Below are positions 9,483-18,406 of a DNA stretch of 64,000 bases, piece by piece. Under the pieces are notes generated by a model, which saw nothing but the letters and a program-made list of their open reading frames with translations, made no database searches and was not told where the DNA came from. How positions within the stretch are numbered: the stretch's first letter is position 1; the number at the start of each line of letters is the position of its first letter. Source of the stretch: Actinomadura hallensis (lineage in GTDB: Bacteria; Actinomycetota; Actinomycetes; Streptosporangiales; Streptosporangiaceae); the NCBI RefSeq assembly GCF_006716765.1, contig NZ_VFPO01000001.1:5828001-5892000 (forward strand), given 5' to 3'. The position numbers and the translations under genes were made by a program.

Positions 9483-10025
9483 ATGAGCGTTGAAGCGCTG
9501 AAGAGCGCCCTTCCGGGGTACGCCAAGGACACCAAGCTCAACCTCGGCTCGCTGACCTCCACCTCGCAGCTCACCGAGCAGCAGCTCTGGGGGACCGTCC
9601 TGGCCTGCGCCTTCGCCACGCGCAGCACCACCGTCATCCGCGAGCTGGCCGAGGAGGCCGCCGACTACCTGTCGGCCGAGGCGTTCGAGGCGGCCAAGGG
9701 CGCCGCGTCGATCATGGCGATGAACAACGTGTACTACCGCGCCACCCACCTGATCGGCGACGAGACGTACGCGACGCTGCCCGCCAAGCTCCGCATGTCG
9801 ATCATCGGCAAGCCGGGCGTGGACAAGGTCGACTTCGAGCTGTGGTGCCTCGCCGTCTCGGCGATCAACGGCTGCGGGCGGTGCCTGGAGTCGCACGAGA
9901 AGGTCCTCCGGGACGCCGGCCTGTCGCGCGAGCTGGTCCAGGAGGCGCTGCGGATCGCCGCGGTCGTCAACGCCGCCGCCGCGACCCTCGACGCCGAGGC
10001 CGCGCTGACCCCGGCCGCGGTCTGA
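9483..10025 (+). CDS. ahpD: Alkyl hydroperoxidase AhpD
   Basis: A 180-residue AhpD-family protein. The CxxC centre is Cys131/Cys134 in NGCGRCLESHE, with the proton-relay residues His138 and Glu119 at the expected spacing from the M. tuberculosis enzyme. AhpD has weak peroxidase activity and mainly passes electrons from lipoylated dihydrolipoamide acyltransferase to AhpC. The ATG has AAAGGA about ten bases upstream. It sits downstream of ahpC on the same strand and ends before a strong hairpin terminator. Confidence 0.95.
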   Translation: MSVEALKSALPGYAKDTKLNLGSLTSTSQLTEQQLWGTVLACAFATRSTTVIRELAEEAADYLSAEAFEAAKGAASIMAMNNVYYRATHLIGDETYATLPAKLRMSIIGKPGVDKVDFELWCLAVSAINGCGRCLESHEKVLRDAGLSRELVQEALRIAAVVNAAAATLDAEAALTPAAV

Positions 10026-10140
10026 ACGACCCCGGTCGAACGGGAGCCGTCCGAGCGGAAGCCGTCGAACGCAGACCGTCCAGACGGCCGCGTCGCGTGA
10101 CCGCGACACGCAGACGTCACGCGCTCATCAGGGGCGCGCC

Positions 10141-10183
10141 ACACGTGAGGCCCGGGTGCGATCCGCACCCGGGCCTCACGTGT
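10141..10183. terminator. Bidirectional hairpin terminator between ahpD and guaA
   Basis: A perfect 20-bp inverted repeat (arms 10141-10160 and 10164-10183, three-base loop ATC) separates the convergent ahpD and guaA genes. There is no long U-run on either side, as is common for terminators in high-GC actinomycetes. Confidence 0.85.
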
Positions 10184-10198
10184 CCGTACAGGGTGGGG

Positions 10199-11788
10199 TC
10201 ACTCCCACTCGATGGTGCCGGGCGGCTTGGACGTGATGTCGACGGTGACCCGGTTGATCTCGCGGACCTCGTTGGTGATGCGCGTGGAGATCCGCTGGAG
10301 GAGGTCGTAAGGAAGCCGCGCCCAATCGGCCGTCATGGCGTCCTCGCTGGTGACCGGACGCAGGACGATGGGGTGCCCGTAGGTACGGCTGTCACCCTGC
10401 ACGCCCACCGAGCGGACGTCCGCCAGAAGGACCACGGGGAACTGCCAGATGTCGCGGTCCAGCCCGGCGTTCGTGAGCTCCTCGCGTGCGATGGCGTCCG
10501 CCTCGCGGAGGATGTCCAGGCGGTCGCGGGTGACGGCGCCGATGATGCGGATGCCGAGCCCCGGGCCGGGGAAGGGCTGCCGCCACACGATCTCGGACGG
10601 CAGGCCAAGCTGCTCGCCGAGCGCGCGGACCTCGTCCTTGAACAGGCTCCGCAGCGGCTCGACCAGCTTGAACTGGAGGTCGTCCGGGAGGCCGCCGACG
10701 TTGTGGTGCGACTTGATGTTGGCCGCGCCGGTGCCGCCGCCCGACTCGACGACGTCGGGGTAGAGGGTGCCCTGGACGAGGAACTCGACCGGTTCCGCGT
10801 CCGTCCCGGGGGAGCCCGCGCCGGAGCCCTCGACGATCTCGCGGGCGGCCTCCTCGAACACCCGGATGAACTCCCGGCCGATGATCTTGCGCTTCGCCTC
10901 GGGGTCGGTGACGCCGTCGAGGGCGGCGAGGAAGCGCTCCTGGGCGTCCACGACGTGCAGGTTCACGCCGGTGGCCGCGACGAAGTCCTTCTCGACCTGC
11001 TCCGGCTCGCCCTTGCGCAGCAGCCCGTGGTCGACGAACACGCAGGTCAGCCGGTCGCCGATGGCGCGCTGGACCAGGGCCGCGGCGACGGCCGAGTCAA
11101 CCCCGCCCGACAGCGCGCAGATGGCCCTCTTGTTCCCCACCTGCTCCCGGACGGCCGCGACCGACTCTTCCGCTATGTTCACCATCGTCCAGTTCGGACG
11201 GCAGCCTGCGCCCTCGTACAGGAAACGCCGCAGGAGCTCCATCCCGTACTCGGTGTGCATGACCTCCGGGTGGAACTGGACGCCGAAGAAGCCGCGCTCC
11301 AGGTCCTCCATGCCGGCGACGGGCGTCACGTCCGTCTCGGCGGTGACGGTGAAGCCGGACGGAGCGCGGCTCACATGGTCGCGGTGCGACATCCACACCG
11401 CCTGCTCGTGCGGCAGGCCCGCGAACAGCATGCCGGGCGACGTCACGTTGATGGTCGCCCCGCCGTACTCGGCGACATCGGAGTTCTCGACCGTCCCGCC
11501 CAGGGACTGGGCCATCACCTGGTGGCCGTAGCAGATGCCGAGCATAGGGACGCCCAGGTCGAACAACCCGTCCGGCGCGACCGGGGCGTCTTCCGCGTAC
11601 ACCGACGCAGGGCCGCCCGACAAGATGATCGCCTTCGGCCGTTTGGCGAGCATCTCCTCCACCGGCATGGTGGGCGGCACGATCTCGCTGTACACGTGGC
11701 ACTCGCGGACGCGCCGCGCGATGAGCTGCGCGTACTGCGCGCCGAAGTCGACGACGAGCACGGTGTCAAAGGACTGGTCTGCGGCCAC
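10199..11788 (-). CDS. guaA: GMP synthase (glutamine-hydrolysing)
   Basis: A 529-residue enzyme converting XMP to GMP with ATP and glutamine, the last step of de novo guanine nucleotide synthesis. The N-terminal class I glutamine amidotransferase domain has its nucleophile Cys86 in GICYGHQ and the downstream FHPE of the triad. The ATP pyrophosphatase domain carries the SGGVDSA PP-loop, and the C-terminal dimerisation domain ends GTIEWE. The GTG at 11788 is preferred, with AAAGG upstream; ATG at 11806 is the alternative. It appears monocistronic, bounded downstream by the hairpin at 10141-10183. Two IMP dehydrogenase homologues lie 11-15 kb away. Confidence 0.95.
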   Translation of the reverse strand: MAADQSFDTVLVVDFGAQYAQLIARRVRECHVYSEIVPPTMPVEEMLAKRPKAIILSGGPASVYAEDAPVAPDGLFDLGVPMLGICYGHQVMAQSLGGTVENSDVAEYGGATINVTSPGMLFAGLPHEQAVWMSHRDHVSRAPSGFTVTAETDVTPVAGMEDLERGFFGVQFHPEVMHTEYGMELLRRFLYEGAGCRPNWTMVNIAEESVAAVREQVGNKRAICALSGGVDSAVAAALVQRAIGDRLTCVFVDHGLLRKGEPEQVEKDFVAATGVNLHVVDAQERFLAALDGVTDPEAKRKIIGREFIRVFEEAAREIVEGSGAGSPGTDAEPVEFLVQGTLYPDVVESGGGTGAANIKSHHNVGGLPDDLQFKLVEPLRSLFKDEVRALGEQLGLPSEIVWRQPFPGPGLGIRIIGAVTRDRLDILREADAIAREELTNAGLDRDIWQFPVVLLADVRSVGVQGDSRTYGHPIVLRPVTSEDAMTADWARLPYDLLQRISTRITNEVREINRVTVDITSKPPGTIEWE

Positions 11789-12044
11789 CAAACACGCCTT
11801 TCGCACGGCCGGAAGAGTTCCCCCAGTCTACGGGGAGCCGCCGCCTGCACCGTCGCACGCCCCGACCTTGCAGTCACATAGTGCAATCAACCAATAACGG
11901 TCGGCATCCATTTACCTTGATCGCACCCTCAGCATGACTTCTCTCTGATATCACTTGATAACGCTCCGTGTTCATGTCGCTCGGCGTTCATGACGCACTG
12001 TGCCCGCATGCTTTCCGTCCACAAGCGTCCTCCCTAGGAGTGCC
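11789..12044. promoter_or_regulatory. guaA / metalloprotease divergent promoter region
   Basis: This is an AT-rich gap for this genome. It holds a perfect palindrome TGATATCA (11946-11953) and a direct repeat GTTCATG at 11970-11976 and 11986-11992, one and a half turns apart, just upstream of the metalloprotease gene. These could be operator half-sites. No gene is seen. Confidence 0.45.
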
Positions 12045-13001
12045 GTGAAGCTGCTCGCAGCCACCGTCCTGCTCGCCGCATTCGTCCCGGCGATGCCGTC
12101 CACGCCGTCAACGCCGAGGCCGACCGCGGAGACCCTGAGCCAAGACGACTGCACACACGCGCACACCAGCGCAAGGCTGCGGCCAGGGGCACACGGGCAC
12201 AGGGACCGCAACGAGCTGACACCCGGGCAGGCCGAAACCGTCGAGCGGCAACTGAACCGGATACTCCGCTCCCTGGGCCTCGGCCCGGCCGACGAGACGA
12301 GCGCGAGGAGATCCCGCGAACACCTGCGCACCGCACAGCAGATCAACATTCCGGTCCACTTCCATGTGCTGCACGACGGCGCGAACGGCAACGTGTCCGA
12401 CGCCCTGGTCGAGCGCCAGATCAGCACGCTGAACGACTCCTACGGCGGGCGGAACGGCGGAGCCGACACGCGCATCTCCTTCGAACTCCGCGAGGTGACC
12501 CGCACGGACAACGCGGCCTGGTTCAAAGACCCCGAACGCTACGAGGCGACGTACAAGCCGACCCTGCGCAAGGGCGACAAGGGCACGCTCAACCTGTACA
12601 GCGCCGACACGGGCAGTGCGCTGCTCGGCTGGTCGACGTTCCCGTGGAAGTACGAGGCCGAACCCAACATGGACGGCGTCACCGTCCACTACGGCAGCAT
12701 GCCGGGCGCCCACATCGAGAACTTCAACAAAGGGTTCAGCGCCACGCACGAGGTAGGCCACTGGCTCGGGCTCTACCACACGTTCCAGGACGGCTGCGGC
12801 GGCGAGGGCGACCGGGTCGCGGACACCCCGGACCAGCGCGACCCCACGCACGGCTGCCCGTCCGGCAAGGACACCTGCCCCTCACCTGGGCTCGACCCCG
12901 TGAACAACTACATGGACTACAGCTACGACACGTGCATGACGTCCTTCACCGCGGGCCAGGGCTCCCGTATGCACAAGGTGTGGACGGCCTACCGACGGTG
13001 A
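12045..13001 (+). CDS. Secreted zinc metalloprotease, M43 (pappalysin-like) family
   Basis: A 318-residue exported protease. The GTG start at 12045 follows TAGGAG by four bases and opens a short Sec signal peptide (KLLAATVLLAAFVPA). The mature part has the extended zinc site HEVGHWLGLYH at about residue 235, with a downstream Met-turn in NYMDYSYDTCM, as in M43 cytophagalysin/pappalysin proteases. Several Cys in the C-terminal third suggest disulfides outside the cell. Substrate is unknown. The gene is convergent with, and overlaps by 13 bp, the AlkD-like gene. Confidence 0.88.
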   Translation: MKLLAATVLLAAFVPAMPSTPSTPRPTAETLSQDDCTHAHTSARLRPGAHGHRDRNELTPGQAETVERQLNRILRSLGLGPADETSARRSREHLRTAQQINIPVHFHVLHDGANGNVSDALVERQISTLNDSYGGRNGGADTRISFELREVTRTDNAAWFKDPERYEATYKPTLRKGDKGTLNLYSADTGSALLGWSTFPWKYEAEPNMDGVTVHYGSMPGAHIENFNKGFSATHEVGHWLGLYHTFQDGCGGEGDRVADTPDQRDPTHGCPSGKDTCPSPGLDPVNNYMDYSYDTCMTSFTAGQGSRMHKVWTAYRR

Positions 13002-13720
13002 GCCGCGAGGAGCCGTGAGGCGTCCTCCTCAGGGAGCCGCCTCACCGCCTCCCTCAGCGTCACTCCCGAGATGACGCCGGTGCGGGCCGCGACCCACTCG
13101 GTGACCCAGCGCGGATCCTTCTTGGAGAGCTCGCGCAGGACCCACCCGAGGGCCTTGCGGATGAAGAACTCGCGCTCGCCTATCAACGCGTCCCCGAAAC
13201 GGTCGATCCTGTCCAGGTCAGGCTTGCCCACCCGTATCCCGGCCAGGAGCGCCAGGACGGCCGTCCGCCGTATCCACATGTAGGGGTCGCCCACCCACAC
13301 GTCCAGCACGGCCCCCAGCTCCGGGTGCCGGACGACCAGCCTGCCGACCACCTTCTCCGCGAGACCGTCCACATACACCCAGCTGGCGGAGTCCCGCACG
13401 AACCGTTCGGCGATGTCCACGTCCTCGGGGTGGAGCAACGCCGCCCGCTTGACGAGCACCTCGATCGCCGCCATGCGGGCCTCGTGCACGGGACGCCCTT
13501 CCTCCCTCACGTCCCAGAGGGCCCCGGCCAAGGCGAGCAGCTCGTCCCGCGTGGGCTCGGCCTTGACCGCGGACACGGCCACCTTGCGCACCGCCGGCAC
13601 AGGCACCCCGATATGCGCGAAATCGCTCTTCAGGTACCGGCGCTCATTCTCGGCCCGCACCGGATCGGCCTGCTCCCGCAGCTCCCCCAGAACCCGTGCG
13701 ACCTCCCCGTCCACGTCCAC
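12989..13720 (-). CDS. AlkD-like DNA alkylation repair protein
   Basis: A 243-residue all-helical HEAT-like repeat protein of the AlkD/AlkC DNA glycosylase superfamily, with the family signatures FAHIGVPVPAVRK and YMWIRRTAVLA. Family members excise bulky or cationic alkylated bases; some homologues are not glycosylases, so the activity is inferred. The C-terminus overlaps the metalloprotease stop by 13 bp in tail-to-tail orientation. No operon partner is evident. Confidence 0.8.
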   Translation of the reverse strand: MDVDGEVARVLGELREQADPVRAENERRYLKSDFAHIGVPVPAVRKVAVSAVKAEPTRDELLALAGALWDVREEGRPVHEARMAAIEVLVKRAALLHPEDVDIAERFVRDSASWVYVDGLAEKVVGRLVVRHPELGAVLDVWVGDPYMWIRRTAVLALLAGIRVGKPDLDRIDRFGDALIGEREFFIRKALGWVLRELSKKDPRWVTEWVAARTGVISGVTLREAVRRLPEEDASRLLAAHRR

Positions 13721-13854
13721 ACCCTCACGCTACGCCGCCGACTCGCGCGGACGCCCCGGCCGGGCGGGAGCCGGGTTGTCCACAGGTTCGGATTCTCCCT
13801 CCCCGGCGTTTCCCCGGCGCGCAGAATCCGGAGGGTCGATGCCGAGGAGGGCCG

Positions 13855-15612
13855 TCATGTCAGGTGATCTCGACGATCGGGAGGCGGAGCGCCGCGGGGG
13901 CGTCCGGGGGGGACGACCGGGTTCTTCGGCGGGACGGGCGCCACGCGGCGGTACGCCTCGCCCAGCGGCGGGCGCGGGTCCTTCTCGGAGCGGTTCGGCC
14001 AGAACGACATCGCCCGCTCCGCCTGGGCCGTGATGGTCAGCGACGGGTTGACGCCCAGATTGGCGGACACCGCCGATCCGTCCACGACGTGCAGGCCGGG
14101 ATGCCCGTAGACGCGGTGGTAGGCGTCGATCACACCGGTCTCGGGGGAGTCGCCGATGGCGCAGCCGCCGAGGAAGTGCGCGGTCATCGGGACGTCGAAC
14201 AGGTCGGCCCAGGTGCCGCCGGGGATCCCGCCGATCTCCTCGGCGATCATCCGCGTCGCCTCGTACCCCTCGGGAATCCACGTCGGGTTCGGCTCACCGT
14301 GCCCGGCGGACGCGCGGACGTCCCAGCCGAACGGGCCCTTCTTGGGCCGCAGGGTGATCGAGTTGTCGCGGGTCTGCATGACCAGCGCGATCACCGTCCG
14401 CTCGGACCAGCGCCGCACGTCGAACAGCTGCCCGATGTCGCGGGGGCGGCGGACGGCCTCCCGGAGGAACTTCACGAAGCGGGGCGTGTGCTTCTCCCCC
14501 GGCCGGTCGCCGTCCACGAGAAGCGTCTGCAGGGTGGCGAGCAGGTTCGAGCCGCGGCCGTAGCGGACGGGCTCGATGTGCGTGTCGGGCGCCGGGTGGA
14601 ACGAGGACGTGATCGCCACGCCCCGGGAGAAGTCGGGCCCGGGGCGCCCGTTGCGGCGGCCGCCGCCGATGATCGCCTCCGAGTTGGTGCGGGTCAGCGC
14701 GCCCAGCCGGTCCGACAGCCGCGGCAGCACGCCCGTCGCCTTCATCTTGTGGAGGAGCTTCTGCGTGCCGTAGGTGCCCGCGGCGAGGACGACCTGCTCG
14801 CAGGTGAACGTCTTGCGGTTCCGGCCGAACGACCCCGTCCGGACGATCTCGACCTCGTACCCGCCGCCCGCCAGGGGCCTGATCCAGGTGACGCGGCTGA
14901 GCGGCATCACCCGCGCGCCGGCCTTCTCGGCCAGGTACAGGTAGTTCTCCGTCAGCATGTTCTTCGCGCCGTGGCGGCAGCCCACCATGCACTCGCCGCA
15001 CTCCATGCAGCCGCGGCGGCGCGGACCCTTACCCCCGAAGTACGGGTCGGCGCTCTCGATCCCCGGCCCGCGCCCGAAGAAGACGCCGACGGGCGTCCTG
15101 ACGAAGGTGTGGCCCTTCCCCATCCGGTCGGCGACCCTCTTGATGACCTCGTCGGCCGCGGTCGTCGTGGGGTTCTGGACGACGCCGAGCATCCGCTTGG
15201 CCTGGTCGTAGTAGGGCGCCAGCTCCTCCTGCCAGTCGGTGATGTGGGCCCACTGGCGGTCCTTGAAGAACGGCTCCGGCGGGACGTACAGCGTGTTGGC
15301 GTAGTTCAGCGACCCGCCGCCGACGCCCGCGCCCGCCAGCACCAGCACCCGGCTGGCCTTGGCGCCCCGGATCAGGTGCATCCGCTGGATCCCGGTGAGG
15401 CCGAGCACCGGCGCCCACAGGTACCGCGCGATGCGCCAGTTCGTCTTGGGCAGCTCCGGATACCGCGATCCCGGGGCGCCCCCAGGGTTGGTGTCGAAGC
15501 GGCGGCCCGCCTCGATGACCCCGACCTTGTAGCCCTTCTCGGTCAGCCGCAACGCCGACACGCTGCCGCCGAACCCGGACCCGACGACGAGTACGTCGAA
15601 GTCATGCTTCAC
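13855..15612 (-). CDS. GMC-family FAD oxidoreductase (cholesterol-oxidase-like)
   Basis: A 585-residue GMC oxidoreductase. The N-terminal FAD-binding motif VVGSGFGGS lies at residues 9-17, GGGSLNYANTLY at about 98-109 contacts flavin, and the C-terminal GGCAIG...HVVDGSAV region closes the FAD site. A cysteine cluster C-x2-C-x2-C-x3-C (Cys202, 205, 208, 212) is inserted, as in the ChoD-like branch, and matches an iron-sulfur ligand pattern. Likely a membrane-associated alcohol/sterol dehydrogenase or oxidase. It begins 9 bp after the aldehyde dehydrogenase, so alcohol-to-aldehyde-to-acid oxidation by the pair is a reasonable inference. Substrate unknown. Confidence 0.85.
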   Translation of the reverse strand: MKHDFDVLVVGSGFGGSVSALRLTEKGYKVGVIEAGRRFDTNPGGAPGSRYPELPKTNWRIARYLWAPVLGLTGIQRMHLIRGAKASRVLVLAGAGVGGGSLNYANTLYVPPEPFFKDRQWAHITDWQEELAPYYDQAKRMLGVVQNPTTTAADEVIKRVADRMGKGHTFVRTPVGVFFGRGPGIESADPYFGGKGPRRRGCMECGECMVGCRHGAKNMLTENYLYLAEKAGARVMPLSRVTWIRPLAGGGYEVEIVRTGSFGRNRKTFTCEQVVLAAGTYGTQKLLHKMKATGVLPRLSDRLGALTRTNSEAIIGGGRRNGRPGPDFSRGVAITSSFHPAPDTHIEPVRYGRGSNLLATLQTLLVDGDRPGEKHTPRFVKFLREAVRRPRDIGQLFDVRRWSERTVIALVMQTRDNSITLRPKKGPFGWDVRASAGHGEPNPTWIPEGYEATRMIAEEIGGIPGGTWADLFDVPMTAHFLGGCAIGDSPETGVIDAYHRVYGHPGLHVVDGSAVSANLGVNPSLTITAQAERAMSFWPNRSEKDPRPPLGEAYRRVAPVPPKNPVVPPGRPRGAPPPDRRDHLT

Positions 15613-15621
15613 GGGCGTCCC

Positions 15622-17229
15622 CTACTTGATCCGCAGCTTCTTCATCAGCTTCACCCCGGTCGCCATGAGCGAGGCGAACCGGTCGTAGTCCATGGAGCCC
15701 GGAGGTTCGAGGTCCAGCACGTGCTGGCTCGCGATCGTCTGCACCTCGGTGAACTTCAGCAGGCCCTCGGCGCCGTGGCGGCGTCCCACCCCGGACTGCT
15801 TCATCCCGCCCATCGGGGAGTCGTACGACGCGTACGCCGCTCCGTACCCGTCGTTGATGTTCACGGTCCCCGCCTGGATGCGCGCGGCGAGCCGGCGGCC
15901 CCGCGCCGGGTTCTTCGTCCAGATCGACGCGTTGAGCCCGTACTGGGTGTCGTTGGCGCGGGCGACGACCTCGTCCTCGTCCCGGTACTTGTAGATCGAG
16001 ACGACCGGGCCGAACGTCTCGTTCGCGCACAGGTCCATGCCCTCGTCCACGTCCGTGAGGATCGTCGGCTCGTAGAACAGCGGGCCGATGTCGGGCCGGG
16101 CCCTGCCTCCGGCGAGGACGGTCGCGCCCTCCTTGACGGCCTGGTCGACGTGCCGGGTCACCGCCTCCAGCTGGCGCGGGTAGGTCAGCGACCCCATCTC
16201 GGCGGAGAAGTCGAGGCCGGCGCCGAGCTTCATGCCCTTGACGATCTCGACGAACCGGGGGACGAACCGGTCGTAGACGTCCTCGTGGACGTACATCCGC
16301 TCGATGGAGATGCACAGCTGCCCGGCGTTGGTGAAGCACGCGCGGACGGCGCCCCGGGCGGTGCGCTCGACGTCCGCGTCCGGCATGACGATCATCGGGT
16401 TCTTGCCGCCGAGCTCCAGCGAGTACGCCACGAGCTTCGGCGCGACCTTCTCCGCGATGGCCCTGCCGCCGCGCGTCGACCCGGTGAAGGAGACGTAGTC
16501 GGCCTCCTCCAGCAGGGGGTCGCCGATCTCGGCCGGATCGCCCACCGCGATCTGCCAGACGTCCCGCGGCAGCCCCAGCTCGATCAGCAGGTCCAGCACC
16601 CACAGGCTCGACAGGCACGTCTGGGTGTCCGGCTTGTGGATCACCGCGTTGCCCGCCATCAGCGCGGGCGCGATGTCGCTGGCGCCGAGCGCGAACGGGT
16701 AGTTCCACGGAGCGATCAGCGCGACGACGCCCTTCGGGTGCCGCAGCTCCTGGACGCGGGTGACGCCCGGCATCATCCCCTGCCTGCGCCGCGGCTTCAG
16801 CAGCCCCGGGGCCCGCCGCGCGTAGTACAGCGAGCACAGCGCCACGTCGAGGAACTCCTCCAGCGCGTGCCGGCGGGCCTTGCCGGTCTCCAGCTGGATG
16901 ACGTCGAGGATCTCCTCGCGCCGGTCGACCAGGGCGTCCTGAAGCCGCAGGAACGGCTTGACGCGCTCGCGCACGGGCAGCCGCGCCCAGGCCCGCTGCG
17001 CCTCCCGCGCCCGGCGGTACGCCGCGCGGACGTCGTCGGCGCTCGACAGCGGAACGGTCGCGAGGGGCTCACCGGTGAAGGGGGTGGGGATCGTGGCGGT
17101 GTCGCCGCCGCCCGAGGCGACGTGCGAGGCCAGCCGGTCGATCAGGGATGTGGGGAGCTCGTGCTCTGCCGCGCCTTTGGCAGGGACCGTCGGGGATGCC
17201 ATGAACGCAGGGTATGACCCCCCGGCCAT
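15622..17229 (-). CDS. Aldehyde dehydrogenase (succinate-semialdehyde dehydrogenase-like)
   Basis: A 535-residue NAD(P)-dependent aldehyde dehydrogenase. It shows APWNYPF, the LELGGKNP motif with the general-base Glu, and NAGQLCIS with the catalytic Cys. Proteins of this branch are usually called succinic semialdehyde dehydrogenases, but substrate assignment is weak. It heads a two-gene operon with the GMC oxidoreductase and is divergent from a TetR regulator, which probably controls it. ATG at 17202 (MASPTVPAKG) is an equally possible start; neither has a clear ribosome site. Confidence 0.87.
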   Translation of the reverse strand: MAGGSYPAFMASPTVPAKGAAEHELPTSLIDRLASHVASGGGDTATIPTPFTGEPLATVPLSSADDVRAAYRRAREAQRAWARLPVRERVKPFLRLQDALVDRREEILDVIQLETGKARRHALEEFLDVALCSLYYARRAPGLLKPRRRQGMMPGVTRVQELRHPKGVVALIAPWNYPFALGASDIAPALMAGNAVIHKPDTQTCLSSLWVLDLLIELGLPRDVWQIAVGDPAEIGDPLLEEADYVSFTGSTRGGRAIAEKVAPKLVAYSLELGGKNPMIVMPDADVERTARGAVRACFTNAGQLCISIERMYVHEDVYDRFVPRFVEIVKGMKLGAGLDFSAEMGSLTYPRQLEAVTRHVDQAVKEGATVLAGGRARPDIGPLFYEPTILTDVDEGMDLCANETFGPVVSIYKYRDEDEVVARANDTQYGLNASIWTKNPARGRRLAARIQAGTVNINDGYGAAYASYDSPMGGMKQSGVGRRHGAEGLLKFTEVQTIASQHVLDLEPPGSMDYDRFASLMATGVKLMKKLRIK

Positions 17230-17437
17230 TTTTGGCTACCCGCTAGTAACGCACGACACAGGGGTTTTGCCGCGCTCGTCCCGACTCCCCCGAGCGGACC
17301 GTTCCAACCCGGCCGGAGTTGCCCAACCTGATGAATGACCATGCTCCGCCGGTGTATCCCGAAGGGGGAATGTCTGTACCCGGGGCCTTCGCTGCCGCGC
17401 CCCGGACACGCGGACGCGATCGGGAGGGGACCACCAC

Positions 17438-18052
17438 ATGACGGAAATCCGTGGCGAGCGCGACTCGTCGGGCGGCAGCGCGCAGGCACGCCGGGACAGG
17501 CGCGAGCAGACCCGCTCCGCGCTCCTCGCCGCCGCCGAGCGGCTCTGGGCGGAGCGCGGCATCCACGGCGCCTCCCTGGACGACATCGCGGCCGCCGCCG
17601 GCCTCACGAAGGGCGCCGTCTACTCGAATTTCGCGGGCAAGACCGACCTGCTGCTCGCCCTGATGGAGCGCTTCACCGCCGACCCTGGCATCGACGTCTG
17701 CGACGAACTCCAAGCCGCCGAACAGGACACCGACTGCACCGGCCGCTCGTCCCCCCGCCAGTCGGCGCCCGACGACCGCGCCCGTCGCCTGGCCCTCCTC
17801 CTGGTCGAGTTCTGGCTCTACGGCATGCGCGACTACGCCGCCGGCTGGCGCATAGCCGACTGGTACGCCGAACGCCGAGCCCGCCTGGCCAGCGACCTGC
17901 CCCCGGCCGACGACATGACCCCCACCGACCGCGCCGCCCTGACCCTGGCCCTCGACTTGGGCTTGACCCTGCAACACCTACTGGACCCAACCCAAGTCCG
18001 CCCCGACCTCTACAAAACCGGCAAGACCCTAGTCCAACGCCAAACCCCGTAA
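17438..18052 (+). CDS. TetR-family transcriptional regulator
   Basis: A 204-residue regulator with an N-terminal HTH at residues about 25-70 (SLDDIAAAAGLTKGAVYSNF, then KTDLL) and a helical ligand-binding C-terminus. A purine-rich GGGAGGGG precedes the ATG. It is divergent from the aldehyde dehydrogenase/GMC pair across about 210 bp, so it likely represses that operon and perhaps itself. The ligand is unknown. Confidence 0.9.
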   Translation: MTEIRGERDSSGGSAQARRDRREQTRSALLAAAERLWAERGIHGASLDDIAAAAGLTKGAVYSNFAGKTDLLLALMERFTADPGIDVCDELQAAEQDTDCTGRSSPRQSAPDDRARRLALLLVEFWLYGMRDYAAGWRIADWYAERRARLASDLPPADDMTPTDRAALTLALDLGLTLQHLLDPTQVRPDLYKTGKTLVQRQTP

Positions 18053-18211
18053 CCGGCCACACCCAGCGTCCACACGACGTCTCCCCGAGCCCTCGGTCAC
18101 CGTCCCACGCCACCGCACCGACGCCCCCGACCGCCTGGTAACACTCCCTAAGATCCCTCGGAGAATGACGAGGGCGTGGAGCGCCGATCACCCGCGGGAA
18201 GGCGCTCGTGA

Positions 18212-18406
18212 CTAAAGGGCGAACTCCCCGCGCTTGACCCGCTCCAACAGCCCGGCGAAGGCATCCCGCCCGAACACCAGCCGCTCCCCATCCGGATCCT
18301 TCGAGTCCCGCACCCACACCCGGTCGCCCGACTTCGCCAGTTCCACACACGCGGGATCGCTATCGCCGCCGCTGTGGGAGCTCTTACGCCACTCGATCAT
18401 CCGCAT
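18212..18406 (-). CDS. DUF397 protein (HTH-associated)
   Basis: A 64-residue DUF397 protein with the family signatures WRKSSHSGG, ACVELA and the closing FAGLLERVKRGEF. DUF397 proteins are small partners encoded beside WhiJ-like HTH/DUF5753 regulators in actinomycetes and are thought to modulate them. The ATG at 18406 overlaps the end of the HTH gene by 23 bp, so the two are translationally coupled; ATG at 18400 is also possible. Confidence 0.88.
   Translation of the reverse strand: MRMIEWRKSSHSGGDSDPACVELAKSGDRVWVRDSKDPDGERLVFGRDAFAGLLERVKRGEFAL

Noticed and set aside
13696..17217. Very long plus-strand frame opposite the GMC oxidoreductase and aldehyde dehydrogenase
   Set aside because: Both minus-strand genes have intact family motifs; the plus frame has none and spans two genes.
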